DNA of 64,000 nucleotides from Canna indica (Eukaryota; Streptophyta; Magnoliopsida; Zingiberales; Cannaceae). Of the stretch, positions 23,389 to 36,210 are shown piece after piece. The notes beneath the pieces are model-generated. The model made no database searches and was not told the origin of the DNA. It worked only from the letters and a program-made list of their open reading frames with translations. Every line of letters starts with the position of its first letter. The stretch's first letter is position 1. The DNA is taken from the NCBI GenBank assembly GCA_034359265.1, contig CP136890.1:85957501-86021500 (forward strand). The letters are read 5' to 3'. The translations under genes were made by a program, and so were the position numbers.

Positions 23389-24307
23389 CACTACAAGAAA
23401 AACGAGCATCAGTGACGAAATTTTTATGCTAGCTAAAATCCGTCAAAAATTATCACAGATTTGTGATGGCGTGAAATAAACTTTCTTCTTTTCAAAATAG
23501 TGACAAACTTGTGACGAAAAATCCAACACAAGACAGTTCCGTCAAAAACTGTCACAAATTTTTTGACCAATTTGACCTAGAATTTTTAAAAAATAGCACT
23601 AGTGATAAAATAATGACCGATTTGTTTACGTCACTAATATTCCGACACTAATTCGTCACTGAATTTTTTCCTCCATATCTGTCACGTATCTGTCACTGAA
23701 CCACCACATAATAGTGACATATAAGTGACGAAAGTAGAAATTTGACACAAAATTAAACAAAATATTATTAAAGCAAATTTTATCATTATTTTTTTTAGTC
23801 CCACGTAGGTTAAAATTATTTTTTATTTATTCTTAACCATCATAAATATAACTTTTTTAGTCACATAGATCTTTTTTTGTCCTAATTTTCTTAATTTTAT
23901 AAATTGATACCTCATGAGACTTAAAAATTTACTATCATTCTTTTATAAATTTATTAAAACATTATAAAAGTATAAATGATATTATAATATTATAATATAT
24001 TATATTATTATATTATAATAATATATAATGTAATAATGTAATTGACGAATTTTTAATGCATAGGAAATCATAATTAATATCACAATTAGTGACAGAAAAT
24101 CTATTTTCAATCATCGATATCAGTGACAAATTTTGTGATGAAAACTATTTCATCACAGATTTTTGTGACGGGCACATCCGTCACACAAGAGCAAATAGAG
24201 CATTAGCAATGAGGTCTTCAGAGATGGATGTTGTGACGAAAGTTTTCATCATTCATACTCTTTAGTGACAGATTTTTCCATCATTAATGTCCATTTTCCT
24301 TGTGGTG
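23389..24307 (+). mobile_element. Non-autonomous CACTA (En/Spm-type) element, 919 bp
   Basis: The left terminus is CACTACAAGAAAAACGAGC, the classic plant CACTA end. The right terminus is ccattttccttgtggtg, its inverted and slightly diverged partner. The 3-bp duplication AGG flanks it at 23386-23388 and 24308-24310. Sub-terminal gtgacgaa / cgtcaca words recur in both orientations, as expected for transposase binding sites of this superfamily. There is no coding capacity: the interior is AT-rich. Confidence 0.92.
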
Positions 24308-24334
24308 AGGCCAAGGTGCCGAGGAGGTCATGGC

Positions 24335-24560
24335 ATTATTAACTTGCTACTTCCTTGCCCACAATCGTGCGACCTCCTGGCCATGCGGAATCGATGACCT
24401 AGGCTTCCTTGGCCACAACCACGCGCCCTCCTAGCCCCGCAGCGCCAACAACTCGTGGCTTCCCTAGCCACAACCGCGTGGTGCCCTAACCACGCGGCGT
24501 CGACGCTGTAACCTCGAAGATGCGGCCTCCTGGCCGCGCGACATCGACCCCACAACCTTC
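24335..24560. repeat. GC-rich degenerate repeat of about 55-60 bp
   Basis: Three to four related units contain ctggccacaaccacgcg-like words (gcgacctcctggcc, cttggccacaacc, cctagccacaacc). GC content is far above the surroundings. The sequence before 23386 and after 24310 belongs to the same pre-insertion locus. Its origin is unknown. Confidence 0.5.
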
Positions 24561-24882
24561 CTAAGATTACGGTTCAAAACTCATACCATTATCCCCTTTT
24601 TTTTAAAAAAAAATAAGTTGATGGAACCGAATTAAAATTTCTATTTGAAATTTTTCGATTGAACCAGAGTTTAGACGCAATATATTTGATTCAATAATCC
24701 AATTATAGATTAAAATTTTAGCGTTTCTTATTTTCTATGATATAATATATGTTGTTATATTTATTAATGTTGGAGCACGTTGATAAATTCAAAGTGACAA
24801 CATGTTAGTTAATTAATCTATTTGTGATGTAATGTAAACGTAATATATTAATTATTAAGTTAATTAAAATAAATATTTTATA

Positions 24883-24886
<4 letters not shown>

Positions 24887-24917
<31 letters not shown>
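24887..24917. repeat. (TAA)n microsatellite
   Basis: About ten perfect TAA repeats in AT-rich intergenic DNA. Confidence 0.9.
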
Positions 24918-24918
<1 letters not shown>

Positions 24919-25905
24919 TATGATTTTATCCGATATACTTTGTAGGATGAAATAAAGACGAAATAGTATAAAAGATATTTTCGTCAAATTATCTTGCACG
25001 GTGGATAATATATTTCCATCAGAGTGTTATTTGAGTCTCAAATTCTTGACTAATAAAATGTTCGACATTAGATCCCGAGATTCCCAATTTCCCATAGTGT
25101 AAAATCATCAAGATGGTTCATGCCTCGCTCTCCGCAGTGTCTTCCTACCATCTACAAAATCCTCTTCATCTGGTTGCGAACATTCTTTTGTTTCTCTTCC
25201 TTCATTCTTTTCAATTTTTCATCAATGAATTTGATAATCTATACTCAAATTCATGGTTAGCTTCTTGTTTCTGTTTAGCTTTAGATTTTTTGCATGATAA
25301 TGAGTTTAGGACCTTAACAGCACACTGCTTAACTAAGAAATTGAAATCTCATGCAGCTGATACAGCTGATACCCTATAGTTGGGATGTTACAATTTGTTG
25401 TGGTATTTTTTTGTGATAAACATATAGCTGATAAAAGCAAATTTTCAGTGATATAGCAAAAAAACACAAATGGTGAAAATACACTACTTGCATAGAGAGC
25501 AAAATCCAATAGACTGTTTACAGCAGAGATGGTTTGTGATCCATTTTCCTCTCAAGAATTAATTATATACTCGGTTTATATATTGTCAAACGTAGAGATT
25601 TCTCAAGACAAGTCCCATGCATGTTTCTTTCAACCTTGGCATCTTGTGCAAGTGATGGAAACTTTGGTTAACACAAACCAATAGTACATGGTTGCCTGTT
25701 TACAGTTACAGATATTTCATAACATTCTTTGATGATTGTGACATACAACAAACTTCCAATAATTGTCTCTGTAAACAATTTGGAAAATGGTGTGTGGAGG
25801 CCAAGATCATGACAATTAGTGGATATGCCTATATGTGTAGATTGGAGAAACCTCAAAGTCAACCTCTTCATAGGACAAAATTAATAGCTCAAAGCGCGTG
25901 GCATT
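24918..25905. other. 3' flank of the At3g27210-like gene, no other gene seen
   Basis: AT-rich DNA that includes the presumed 3' untranslated region of the minus-strand gene ending at 25906. The short open frames here have no recognisable domain. Confidence 0.45.
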
Positions 25906-28900
25906 TTATGAACCATTGTAGGCTCCCAGACTCGTCTTCTGCCTCTTATCGTCAAATCCAAAACTATGCAAGCTTGGCAAGCAACAATGACCAGCCTTCC
26001 ATGTTTTTCCTTTTCGGTACTTGCGATCTCTACTTGGCGTCACTTCACCTCTGAGAGTAGAACTATCTACAGAGCAATTTGGAGTACCACTTGATATTCC
26101 TGAAGGTTGGTCTGCATCCATTTTGTCAACTTCTGGTTCTCCATTGATCCTTACCTTTTCTTCAGCAAGGTTTGATGAATTGACTACTTGTTCGCCTTGT
26201 GATGTTTCCTGTAGAAGGTCACCTAATTTCCTTCTGCTGGTGGGGGAGGGTTCAGACTTGGAGTCTGGATACTTATCAACATATAACGAACCATTCAGTA
26301 TGGGAGGTAGCTGCATATTTGTTTGATGGTCAGGAGTGTTTCCTCGTGATGGCGTATAGTCTGTGCAGTAAAAATGATTAAGGTACAAGATATTTGGTAT
26401 CAGATTCAGAACTGAACTAAATACCAGCATAACCAATCTAGAAAGAAGGAAGGATCTTTTGACAATCTAAAATGTACAGAAAATATTCAACTTTTGGAAG
26501 TTATAAGGTGTACCTCCATTGACACTAAAGAAATCATCTTCGCAGTCAGAGTCCAGGCACGCTTTTGAGTCAAAGAAAATTTCCTCATCACCACCAGCTG
26601 AATTGTCAAAAAATAATGAGCCAAATATACCTTTTAAGATAAAATGAGCATAAGTGCAAAGGACAAACAAATAGGAATGCATGGTTGTTTCATTGCGCTA
26701 ATACTCTAATAGAAGAACTGGATCTTTCAATTACTTTCTTCTGGGAAGAGTTGGTTTTGAGTCTTTTGACCCATGAATTAAGTAGAAAAATAAGTACACC
26801 AACAACATATTTAATTGCTTTGCAATTCCTGGCATCAGTTTCTTCTTCCAGTGCTTACTTCAGTTTGTTGGCACAGAAGAAAGAGTACTATGCGGCTTAC
26901 GCCTTCTATTCAAAAACAGATCAAAGAGGATGAGCTAGAGCTTTTGGATGAGTAAACTCTTGAATAAGAGATACATCTCATAATTCAGAATAGGTGTATC
27001 TGAGAAGCATAGTAACAAATGTATAGGATGACACCTATTCTAAAAGTTACAAGAGGATCTTGTCTACCAGTAATCAACAAGATTGATATTAATATTCCAC
27101 TTAGAACATTGAGTAAACTCTTTGCAAAGATAAAGATTAACCATTATATTGAAAACATATTATTGCTCTCCAAAATCTACAACCACTGTCAAAGGGTAAG
27201 TTATTAGAGACCATTTATCCTAGAATATATTGCTAAAAAGACCAACTTTCTTAACTGCAGACACAAGCACTTAACCATTTAATTGTTAACCAATGAGGTT
27301 CACCTATTTAACAAATAAACTTAGAAATATCATAATGTTATGAGAATATGAATTTACTTCCACTTACTTCAAAAGATTGTGGTGATTAAGTACGTAGTGG
27401 CAGAGATGAAAAGTTGTCTTGTCAGAGTGACCAGACTAAGTGAGCTAAACTTAATAAGTGCATCTTTTCAAAAACCATTTGAATGGTGCAAAATCTAGAC
27501 AGCAGCCTGAGCTTCTATGAACACTTGATTGTTTCCAACCTTAACTCCAATTTCTACTCATTTGTTGAAAACCAGTTAATGACAGCTTAATCATGTACAA
27601 GAATTTAGAAGATCAATATATTTCACTAAAAACTATCCTAAATTAAGGGAAGCTCACAGGGGCAATATAAATATTTCGGAACGATAGCTGCCTGGCTTCT
27701 TGGCAGGGGGCGCTCCTCTCTAGAGCAGGTAGACGCACCCTCATCAATAGTATGCTTACCAGCCAAGCCTCTTACATTTTCTCCATTTTTGAAGCTCAAA
27801 AATGGGTTACTAAGCAAATAGACAGAAGGAGAAGAACTTTTCTCTGGACAGGTTCGAGACAAGTAGACATTCGTGGAAGGTGCCTGATTAATTGGGATAC
27901 AGTCATTGGGCATAAATCGGATGGCGGTCTTAGCATCCTTGACATCAATGCACACAATGCCGCCAGGTTGGGACCTTGGTTATGGAAACTTTTGATTGGG
28001 AATGAAAATCTTTGGGTGAACATTGTTAAGATGTTGTACCCAACCTTATCTCTATCTTTGGACATTGCCTCCTCTTCTCTCTCCCCAATTTGGAGAAGTA
28101 TATTGAAATGCGTGGAGGTGTTTCGGAGCTCCATCTCTTATCAAGTTGGGTCTGGATGTTCTACTAGACTCTGGTTGGATCCTCGGATTTCTGGCTCTCG
28201 TCTTCGAGATATCTTCCCCCGAGCTCTTCCATCTTGCTTCCGATCAGAATATTTTTATTCATGATGCTAAGGTGCGTAATGAGGCTGGAGAGTCTCATGG
28301 TTGTAACATTCAATTTAATAACCTTGTGCCCTTGGGAAGGCTGGCTGATTTGGCTCGTGTTTTGGGTCCTATTTTATCAAACATTGGTGAGGATATTTTA
28401 ACTTGGAAATGGACTTCTAATGGGGTTTTCTCCACAAACTCTCTTTATAAGATGCTCACTTTTAGAGGTATGGATCCCGCACAAATACCTTTGGCAAAGT
28501 ACTTGTCTTGAAGCTATTTCACTTGTTACTGGATCATTAACAAAAAGAGACCGTCAACCAAGGACCGTTTGAACTTGCACAACGCCCAACTAGATCCTAC
28601 TTGTCCGTTGTGTGAAGTCGAAGATGAAACTCATGATCATCTCTTCATTAAGTGCATCTATACTATTGAGGGATGGGATTTATTTCAAAATGTTGTAGGA
28701 ATGATTGCTCTTTCACTTGAGTTTTGTCCTTGGCAGAGTTCGGGGAGTGGGTCCCTGTAACGGAAGAAGAGACTCTACTTACTCATTATGGTTTGGAGGT
28801 GGAAAATTTGGCACGAGCGCAATCGACGCTGTTTTGACAAGTCTGCAAAACCTTGCTCTATCCTTGCTTCTGAGGCTGCTATATATTTTAATCTTGTATC

Positions 28901-31900
28901 TAGTTTTGTCCTTCCTTCATGCTAGCTCTTGTTTTTTTTGGTGTGTTAGCACCTGTACATACGTTTTTACATCCCTTCTCCCCCCTACTTGTATCCTATT
29001 TTGGTTTAATACAAGTGTTTTTTTCTCAAAAAAAAAAAAAAACTTCGGAATGATAGTTACTTAGCATGTGCTGGATGTGTATCCATTAGCATAATCTTAT
29101 TCACTTCGGAGCAAGGACCTACTCCATTTTAACAGTTCATGCTATGTTCTCTAGCTTTCATCTTCCCATCTGCTTTTCTATGGCAATTATCCATATTGAT
29201 TATTACCAAACTCACAAATAGTACCCCCTTTCTCCATGATGCTTCAGTAGTTTTGACTACTGAAGAAATGCTACTTTGCACGGCTGTTCATCCTTCTCAA
29301 ATTTTTAAATGGCTTCCTCTTATGATCTCCTAAATTTATAGAAAAGTTCAATACCAGATATTATAATAAACTAGATCTTGCGCTTGTAACTTGTTCCATT
29401 TAGGCCCTTTTTTTCTAACAAATAGCTAAATCTATCATGACATGATAAATAGTCCAAAAAATGTTCTCTAACTTCAACGAATTCTAGAATATTTCTTCAC
29501 TAATCATAATATCTGCATTCTTCAAGCTGCATCATGGAACAAAGAGGGCCTGTACACCTTAATGGTATGTTTGCTTCATTGGATAGGATAGGATCGGATA
29601 GTAAATGAGGGAGGATTGAATATGAATGTTTAAATCCGGTGTACATCGGATATAATATCAATTCTATATTCTTCTATTCTCATTTTCTTTAATCCATGCA
29701 CTAAATAAACAATGGATATTAATCCATCCCTTATCCTATGAAGCAAACATGCCCTAAGTGCATGTTTGCTTCATAGGATAAGGAAGGATATGATAAGGGA
29801 TGGATTAATAACCATTGTTTGTTTAGTGCATGAATTAGAAAAAAATAAGTATAAAATTGATATTATATCCGGTGTATACCGGATTTAAAAAATTTATATC
29901 CAATCTACCATCATTTATTATCCTATCCTATCCTATCCTATCCAATGAAGCAAACATACCATAAGAGTTTTCTCCATTTAGAAGGATGAGTGAAAAAACG
30001 TACACCTTAAGGCATAGATCAGCTGCTAGAGGGTTGTATACATTGTATTATCCTATTTCCAACAAGGTGGTCAAGTGATTTGCTTGAACACTTGTCAATT
30101 TCCTGATTAGAAGTAGTACAATAAAAGTTTTAAATGGACTAAGGAAATAATTGCAATAATCTAATGTAAGTACTTGCAACACCACCTCTATATTTTATTA
30201 ACTACTCAGTTTAATCAATATAGCATCAGTTGGGATGTAAACTTCTATTTCAGGGATTCAACTAGATGTTTTCATTTTGCTCAAGTCCCCCACATTTACT
30301 TACAAATACAGGGTATAAAGAGAACTTAACACCAAACAGTTAGAGGATTCTGATTCATGTAAAATTTTACTCTTCCCAAAACAGGTAGTTTTTCATCTTT
30401 TACAAAATGTAGAGTTCTGAATAAAAGTTCCCATTGCAAAAAAAAATATATACAAATATAAATAGAAGAACAATAAATCAAATAGTAATACAAGATTGCA
30501 TGTATTACTGTTGGTAGATTGGCATACCAACAAAATTTAACCATGAGACTTATTCCTGGGAGTTTGGAATAATGTAAAAAAACATTTAGGAAATTCTTCA
30601 CTATCAAATGTTGGTATTGTCCAATACTTAGTTGCAATAATCTCAGTCTTTCAAATGGATCAATAAGTAAAATTTTGGAGAAATATTAGATAAATAGACT
30701 AGTATATTCTATGGTCCAATATTTAAACTATGAATAAGACGGATCTTAAAATGGTTCCGCATTTCTTGGAAACTATGCTAAATTACTGTACAAATAACAA
30801 ACCTTAAATTTTCTTTTGCAAGATATTGCAAACATAATTATTCAGGAAAATATGAATGCTTATTCAATAACAATTTGCAATCATTTAATTGCAGACAAGT
30901 TATTAGCTACTAATCTGAGTTCACAAATAACAATTCAGAATGGAAATGGTTGAATGAATAATGCATGAGAAGTGTCAGTAGTAACTAAGTTATGCAAAAT
31001 GACCGAACTAATCGGTTCCAAGTAAGGAATAGTGGAGGGTTAAATTGTTTCATAGTTGAGAGGTAGAAGATTCTGAAAAGAACAAACTTATACAAAGAGA
31101 ATGAAAATCATTCATAATTGTTTGATAACCTAATATTGATGCATAGCAGTTACACCAGATATACTTTGAACTCATCATCACTGAAAGAATCAATTATCAG
31201 AAAAGAAAAGAAAAGAAAATAGCAAAAGAAAAGCCTACCCTATTGCTCCCCTCTGATTTGGTTATTATCTATCAGCATGAATGCCTCTTCAAATACAAAA
31301 AATGCATAACATTAAGTTCTTTTAATTAAACATGACACATAGAAGGACTATCATTTGAAGAAAACTTGAAACAAATAATGCATCAGTGCCATAGTCTTTC
31401 AGACAGATGACATTCATATGCATTGAAGGAGAGCAGCACCAAAAACTTTTTGGTCGTATAGAATGAGTTCCTCTGGACCTGAGCATCACACAGGTTGAAT
31501 GAGTTATATCTTAACTGAAAATTTACATTGCAAAAATGTAGGAAGAGAAAGTTTTAGCTGGGCCTAGGCTGGTTTTATTACACCTCAGTGAGGTTTCATC
31601 TGTTTTTGCCTGGTCCAGCAAAAGACACCTTAGTGGGAAAGACAAGCTTTTTCTGAGCGTGACTGATAAGGGATTACCGGACCCCTTCAACGCTTTTAAC
31701 ACCATGGTTTGACTAGAATAAGGATAGAGATTTAGGCAAAAAAAAAGTCTACGAAAATTACACTCCAGGTAGCAATAATAGACCATGATATAAAACTCAT
31801 TCGTTTTTCACCAACAATCTGAGTTTTTGCTTATCAATCCATATTCCAGGTGGAGTACACAAACAATTTGATAATTTGCAGAGCGCCACCAAATCCATTG

Positions 31901-32256
31901 CAAGTATTAATATATAGCACCATTTGCCTGTTTGCCTTCCCTTTCCATTTGTCAACTTCAATCATTCATGAGAGTAAGTAAAAATTGGAATTAAAAATTG
32001 CAGTAACTAACTCAAGAAAAAAACAACAAAACTAGTGCTAACTTGTTAAACCACTGAACGTAGAAGCAGAAATTCGCGTCAAAGAGGAAAAAGAAGTACA
32101 AAAAGATGTTTTTTTCTCATTCAAGATCATACCAAACTCAGGGTTCTCAAGATCAAATCGACCCACAGGGTTATCCCAAGTCAAAGGCTGCTCCTTGGCA
32201 GGCGACGAGAGGAAGAACCTCTTCGCCCTGGAACCGATACCTAGGCAACGCCTCAT
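25906..32256 (-). CDS. At3g27210-family protein of unknown function (5' end uncertain)
   Basis: Three exons (minus): 32256-32133, 26597-26514, 26360-25906; phases agree (1, then 1) and the sum is 663 nt, 220 residues plus stop. Exon 2 encodes FFDSKACLDSDCEDDFFSVNG and joins exon 3 at DYTPSRGNTP, the signature of the plant family of Arabidopsis At3g27210. The C-terminus CCLPSLHSF is also typical. Exon 1 (SRAKRFFLSSPAKEQP) corresponds to the family's GSK...SPxK segment. Family members normally start MGSCxS, a likely N-myristoylation site. Here the first ATG gives MRRCLGIG, preceded by an in-frame TAG, so either an upstream exon is missing from this reading (possible acceptor ag|TCCCCCATG) or the N-terminus has changed. 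The function of the family is unknown. Intron 1 (5.5 kb) holds a LINE and a double MITE. Confidence 0.75.
27680..29042 (+). mobile_element. 5'-truncated LINE (L1-type) with poly-A tail in intron 1
   Basis: The reading starts in the C-terminal part of the reverse transcriptase (SRAGRRTLINSML, then IDRRRRTFLW, about 27725-27850). It continues through the zf-RVT region (PTCPLCEVEDETHDHLF, about 28590-28645), with several frame breaks. It ends in poly-A at 29028-29042. An imperfect direct repeat flanks it (ttcggaacgatagctgc at about 27675-27691 and ttcggaatgatagttac at 29044-29060), a probable target duplication that has picked up transitions. It sits in the sense opposite to the host gene. Confidence 0.88.
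29563..29961. mobile_element. Two Tourist-like MITEs fused head to head, forming a 399-bp palindrome
   Basis: The outer termini TGGTATGTTTGCTTCAT and ATGAAGCAAACATACCA are exact inverted repeats, and TAA flanks both sides (29560-29562, 29962-29964). The centre has another pair of diverged ends (aagcaaacatgccc, TAA, gtgcatgtttgctt, about 29740-29775). Each half of about 195 bp is therefore itself a MITE with inverted ends. TAA target and size fit PIF/Harbinger (Tourist) elements. The whole can fold into one long hairpin. Confidence 0.85.
29965..32132 (-). other. Rest of intron 1 of the At3g27210-like gene
   Basis: No further exon is recognised. An open frame at 31523-31786 (minus) around ttagtgggaaagacaagc has no known domain and is interpreted as chance or repeat sequence. 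Confidence 0.45.
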
Positions 32257-32563
32257 GGGGGACTATCTGGCTCTGCACAAACCTAAGCGCAATAACCCTC
32301 CTTCAAAATCGAATATTTTTCACCATGGAGCTACAAAAACAATGTCTGCTGCAAGTTTTAGCAGAAAGAATTGATGAAATGTTAAGGAAAAAGCACTGAA
32401 AAGCAAAAGAAAGAAAAGCAGCAAACCACATAGAAGGGAGTGTAGTTTTACCTGCAGTGAAGGCCTACCAAAGACTCGACTTATACGAGGAGAAGACTTA
32501 CAAGACTTCAAAATCCTTCTTTTATTCTTATTTGGCTTTTCTATGGAAGAAGATTTATGGCAG

Positions 32564-32609
32564 GAAGAAGAAGAAGAAGAAGAAGAAGAAGAAGAAGAAG
32601 AAGAAGAAG
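32564..32609. repeat. (GAA)n microsatellite upstream of the At3g27210-like gene
   Basis: About 15 GAA repeats, on the promoter side of the minus-strand gene (TTC on its coding strand). Confidence 0.9.
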
Positions 32610-32984
32610 CAGTGGAAAAGGTGGGTTCAGTGGAGAAGGGAGTCCCCGCTGAGGGAGGTCAAGGAGCAGGAATTAATGCCATCAATGAGTTCCACCCACT
32701 GAATTAGTGGGATTCTTAATCTGTCCTTGAAGTGTATCTAATGGTGTCACATCCTTGTGCATCAAATGCAGTTTGATTTCTTTTCGGCCTCTTGCCGTCT
32801 TGCGTGATTTGCGTCAAGAAGCTTCAAAGCTTAATTAAAGACCACTTTGAGAGGATGTAATCTAATCGTATATTTCTAGGAAAATGCTTAGCTTCAAGCA
32901 TGGATATTTGACCAAAAGTACAACAAAAGATTGTTTTTTATTCAATTTTACCTTTGTGCAGATCATGGTCAATGTCTACTATTC

Positions 32985-32986
<2 letters not shown>

Positions 32987-33081
<95 letters not shown>
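32987..33081. repeat. (TTA)n microsatellite, about 31 repeats
   Basis: A perfect trinucleotide run. It creates long poly-Ile, poly-Leu and poly-Tyr frames that are not genes. Confidence 0.97.
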
Positions 33082-33299
33082 TTGTTCATCTGATTCCAAG
33101 AGGAAAGGGTGGGTTATGGATCATAAAATAGAGAATATGTTCACCAAAAACAGTAGAGAAAGAGACAAGATTTTTAGCTGTGTACTAATATGAGAGTTAA
33201 GTGGGTGAAAGATTATCAATGGCTATATTAAGGGTTATTATTTTGATAATGTAAAGATACACATGACGATGAGATTGTGCCATCGAGTAAATATATATC

Positions 33300-34113
33300 A
33301 GGGATGACAATGATTTGATTAATTATATTTTTTTACGAATAATTGAAATCAAAATTGAAATTGATCAGTTCTAAGTATTGTTATCTGGAACCGAAATCGT
33401 GTAATTGCAAGATATCCTATGCTTAATCGAATCAACTTAAATAATTCAGATAGATATGACTAACTAATTATTAAACGATTAACCGATGGCTAAATGAAAA
33501 ATTGATTCTAAAAAAACAAAAATAAAACATTTAATTATATATGTGTATATTATATAATAAGTCTATAATTGGTTCCAGCTATCGGTTATCCGCGAATCGA
33601 TAACTGAAATTGAACTGAATTAAATCAATTTTTTGAATTCATTAATTGACATCGAAATTGAACTGTAAAATCACTATATTAAACCAAATTTTATGGTTCG
33701 ATTTATCGATCAACCACGGTTAAGCGATTAACCAAATTTTATGGCTCGATTTCAGTTATCGATTCGCGGATAATCGATAATCGAAACTGGTTATATATTT
33801 AGATTTTAGTTATCAATTTTTTCGTGAATAACTGATACCCGAAATTATTATAATTAACTATTTCGATAATATTTAGATAATCCATATTCTAATTTTCTAA
33901 CTAATTATTCATTTACTAATCGGTTAACCAATTAGTAAATGGATAGTCGATTCTATCCGAACCGAACTAACCGATGACTCGATTTTGGTTTAGGATACTA
34001 GTTTTTGAAATCGAACGATTTTGATTTCGATTAATTTTGGCTAGCGGATTCTTAATTTGATTTTGGTTTAGTTAATAATAAAAAAATACAATTAATCAAA
34101 TTGTTACCACCCT
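33300..34113. mobile_element. MITE-like element, 814 bp, rich in aaccgatt words
   Basis: The left end agggatgacaatgatttgat and the right end atcaaattgttaccaccct are imperfect inverted repeats continuing into aattatattttttt / aaaaaatacaatt. The interior repeats cgattaaccgat and gataatcgat words in both orientations. No clean target duplication was seen. It is non-coding. Confidence 0.6.
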
Positions 34114-34164
34114 AAGTATATATACTCCTTTAATTAATTTGAAACCCTTTACTGACAACTTCTC

Positions 34165-35245
34165 GGGGCTCGGGGAATGACGAAGAAGGTAATTAATTAA
34201 ATCTTTCATCTTCATTTTCTCCGCTGATCTCTCTGGATAATGGATATGCCTTTTTAATTTGGTTCAAGAGGATATATAATATACGGCGGTTTTATATATA
34301 TATATATATATATTTGCAGGTTAGGGGTGAGTTTCTGGTGCATTCCGGTTTTGAGTCGGGACACAAATATACATTTCGATCCTGATCCCAAATACGAAGT
34401 ATTTCGATTTGGCCTCGTCCCGAAAAATTTAAGACAGGACCAGAACGGGACTGAGATGTTTCGAATTTATTAATATTAATTTTTTATAAAATAAAAATAA
34501 TATCTTTATTAAAATAATTAATATTATTTTATTTAAAAATAATATTATATATTTAATATTATTTATATTGTAAATCGGACCGGAACAGGAAAATTCTGAT
34601 TTTTTTTTTTATCAATCCCGGTCCCGTCCTGGATTTGATGCTGGCGGGGAATGACGAAGAAGGTAATTAATTAAATCTTTCATCTTCATTTTCTCCGCTG
34701 GATTTGATGCTGGGGGAATGACGAAGAAGGTAATTAATTAAATCTTTCCTCTTCATTCTCTCCGCTGATCTCTCTGGATAATGGATATGCCTTTCTAATT
34801 TGGGTCAAGAGGATATATAATATACGGAGGCTTTATTTATATATATGCATGTTAGGGGTGAGTTTTTGGTCCCGTTCCGGTTTTAAATCGAGACGCAAAT
34901 ATACGTTTTGCTCCTGATCTCGAATATGAAGTATCCCAATTTTGTCTCGTCCCGAAAAATTTGGGACGGGATCGAGACGTCCCAAAATTTTTAATATTGA
35001 TTTTTTATAAAATAAAAATAATATCTCTATTAAAATAATTAATATTGTTTTTGTTTAAAAAATAATATTATATATTTAATATTACTTATATAATAAATCG
35101 GACTGAGACGGGATAATCTCGATTTTTTTTGCATTGTCCCGGTCCCATCCCGATTTTGAATCGTGACGGAATTTATCCCGACTTTTCGGGTCTCGGTCGG
35201 ATTGGGACGATCAGAACATTTCGATCCGTGCTCACCCCTGATACA
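34165..35245. repeat. Tandem segmental duplication (about 550 bp) carrying a MITE-like unit
   Basis: The block aatgacgaagaaggtaatta...ctttcatcttcat occurs at about 34178, 34650 and 34719. The first and third copies continue into aggggtgag-(t)ttc...ggtcccgt sequence that ends in ctcacccct near 35238. That end is an inverted partner of aggggtgag at 34853, so a MITE-like unit was duplicated together with its flank. The second copy is only about 60 bp long. Confidence 0.7.
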
Positions 35246-36210
35246 TGTGCAGTATCCAAATTAATGGCATATGTGCTTAATTATATATATATATATATAT
35301 ATGGTACGTCAAAATTAAATCAATTAAAATATAGAAAGATGTTCAACCTTTTAGTACATGAGAGCAATTCATACCAAATTAATATATATAGTTAACAAAC
35401 GATGTTAATCAAGTGTTCAACTATAAACTATATATAAACTTTAGACGGCCGGTTTGTCTAATTGAATTGAGCTGGACAATTAAAACTTAAAACTTGGGAG
35501 AGTAGAAATGGACTTAAAACTTACTATACCGTCCATGATCTTGTAATGTTTTTCACCGATTTTTAATTTTCATTTTTTTTAAAATGAAAACGAGCATTAA
35601 TATTTATTCGTTGCATGAAAATAGTGAACCAAAACGAGGGAATTTCTCTAATATTTATTTTCAAAAAAATTGAGAACGAATAAAACGAGGCATGACGTTT
35701 TCAAAAAATAAAAAATACTGTAACATTTTTTGTAATTCTCAAAATAAGAAAATTGTTTCATTTCAATGAAAATGATAACTACAAAAAAAAACAAATTTGC
35801 CTAACCAAACAACCTAGATGATGTTTTATTCATAAATGAGAAACTTGAGCTTCATCCAAAAATAATGTTTTGTTGGTTAACGACAATATATATGTGGACA
35901 TGATCCAAAACCAGGCAAAATAAGATTTGCAAATGATCACAATATATAGGTGTAATTGAAATGTCTATGCATGCCTTTGCATTTGCAAGATCCCTATATA
36001 TAAGAAGTAAAGTACACGCCTTATAATTCATCCTAGCGAGGTGGATAGTAAAAGCCTAGAGAAACCCCTGAGGAAGAGAACGAGGCAAGGTTAAATCAAC
36101 AAATTCCCAAAATCAGAAGGAGAAGAAAAACTTTTATTCTTAAATTCCCAACTTTTATTCACTTTTTTCTTAAATCAAAAAGTAAATACTCATGGTATCC
36201 TTCCCAGACA
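35246..36210. other. Intergenic, AT-rich, no gene seen
   Basis: A (TA)n run lies at about 35284-35302. No terminal repeats or coding signals are recognised. Confidence 0.5.

Noticed and set aside
31523..31786. Open frame of 87 codons (minus) in intron 1 of the At3g27210-like gene
   Set aside because: No family motif, no matching splice sites in phase with the neighbouring exons.
32884..33193. Three overlapping frames of poly-Ile, poly-Tyr and poly-Leu
   Set aside because: They are the three readings of the (TTA)n microsatellite and have no other coding sign.
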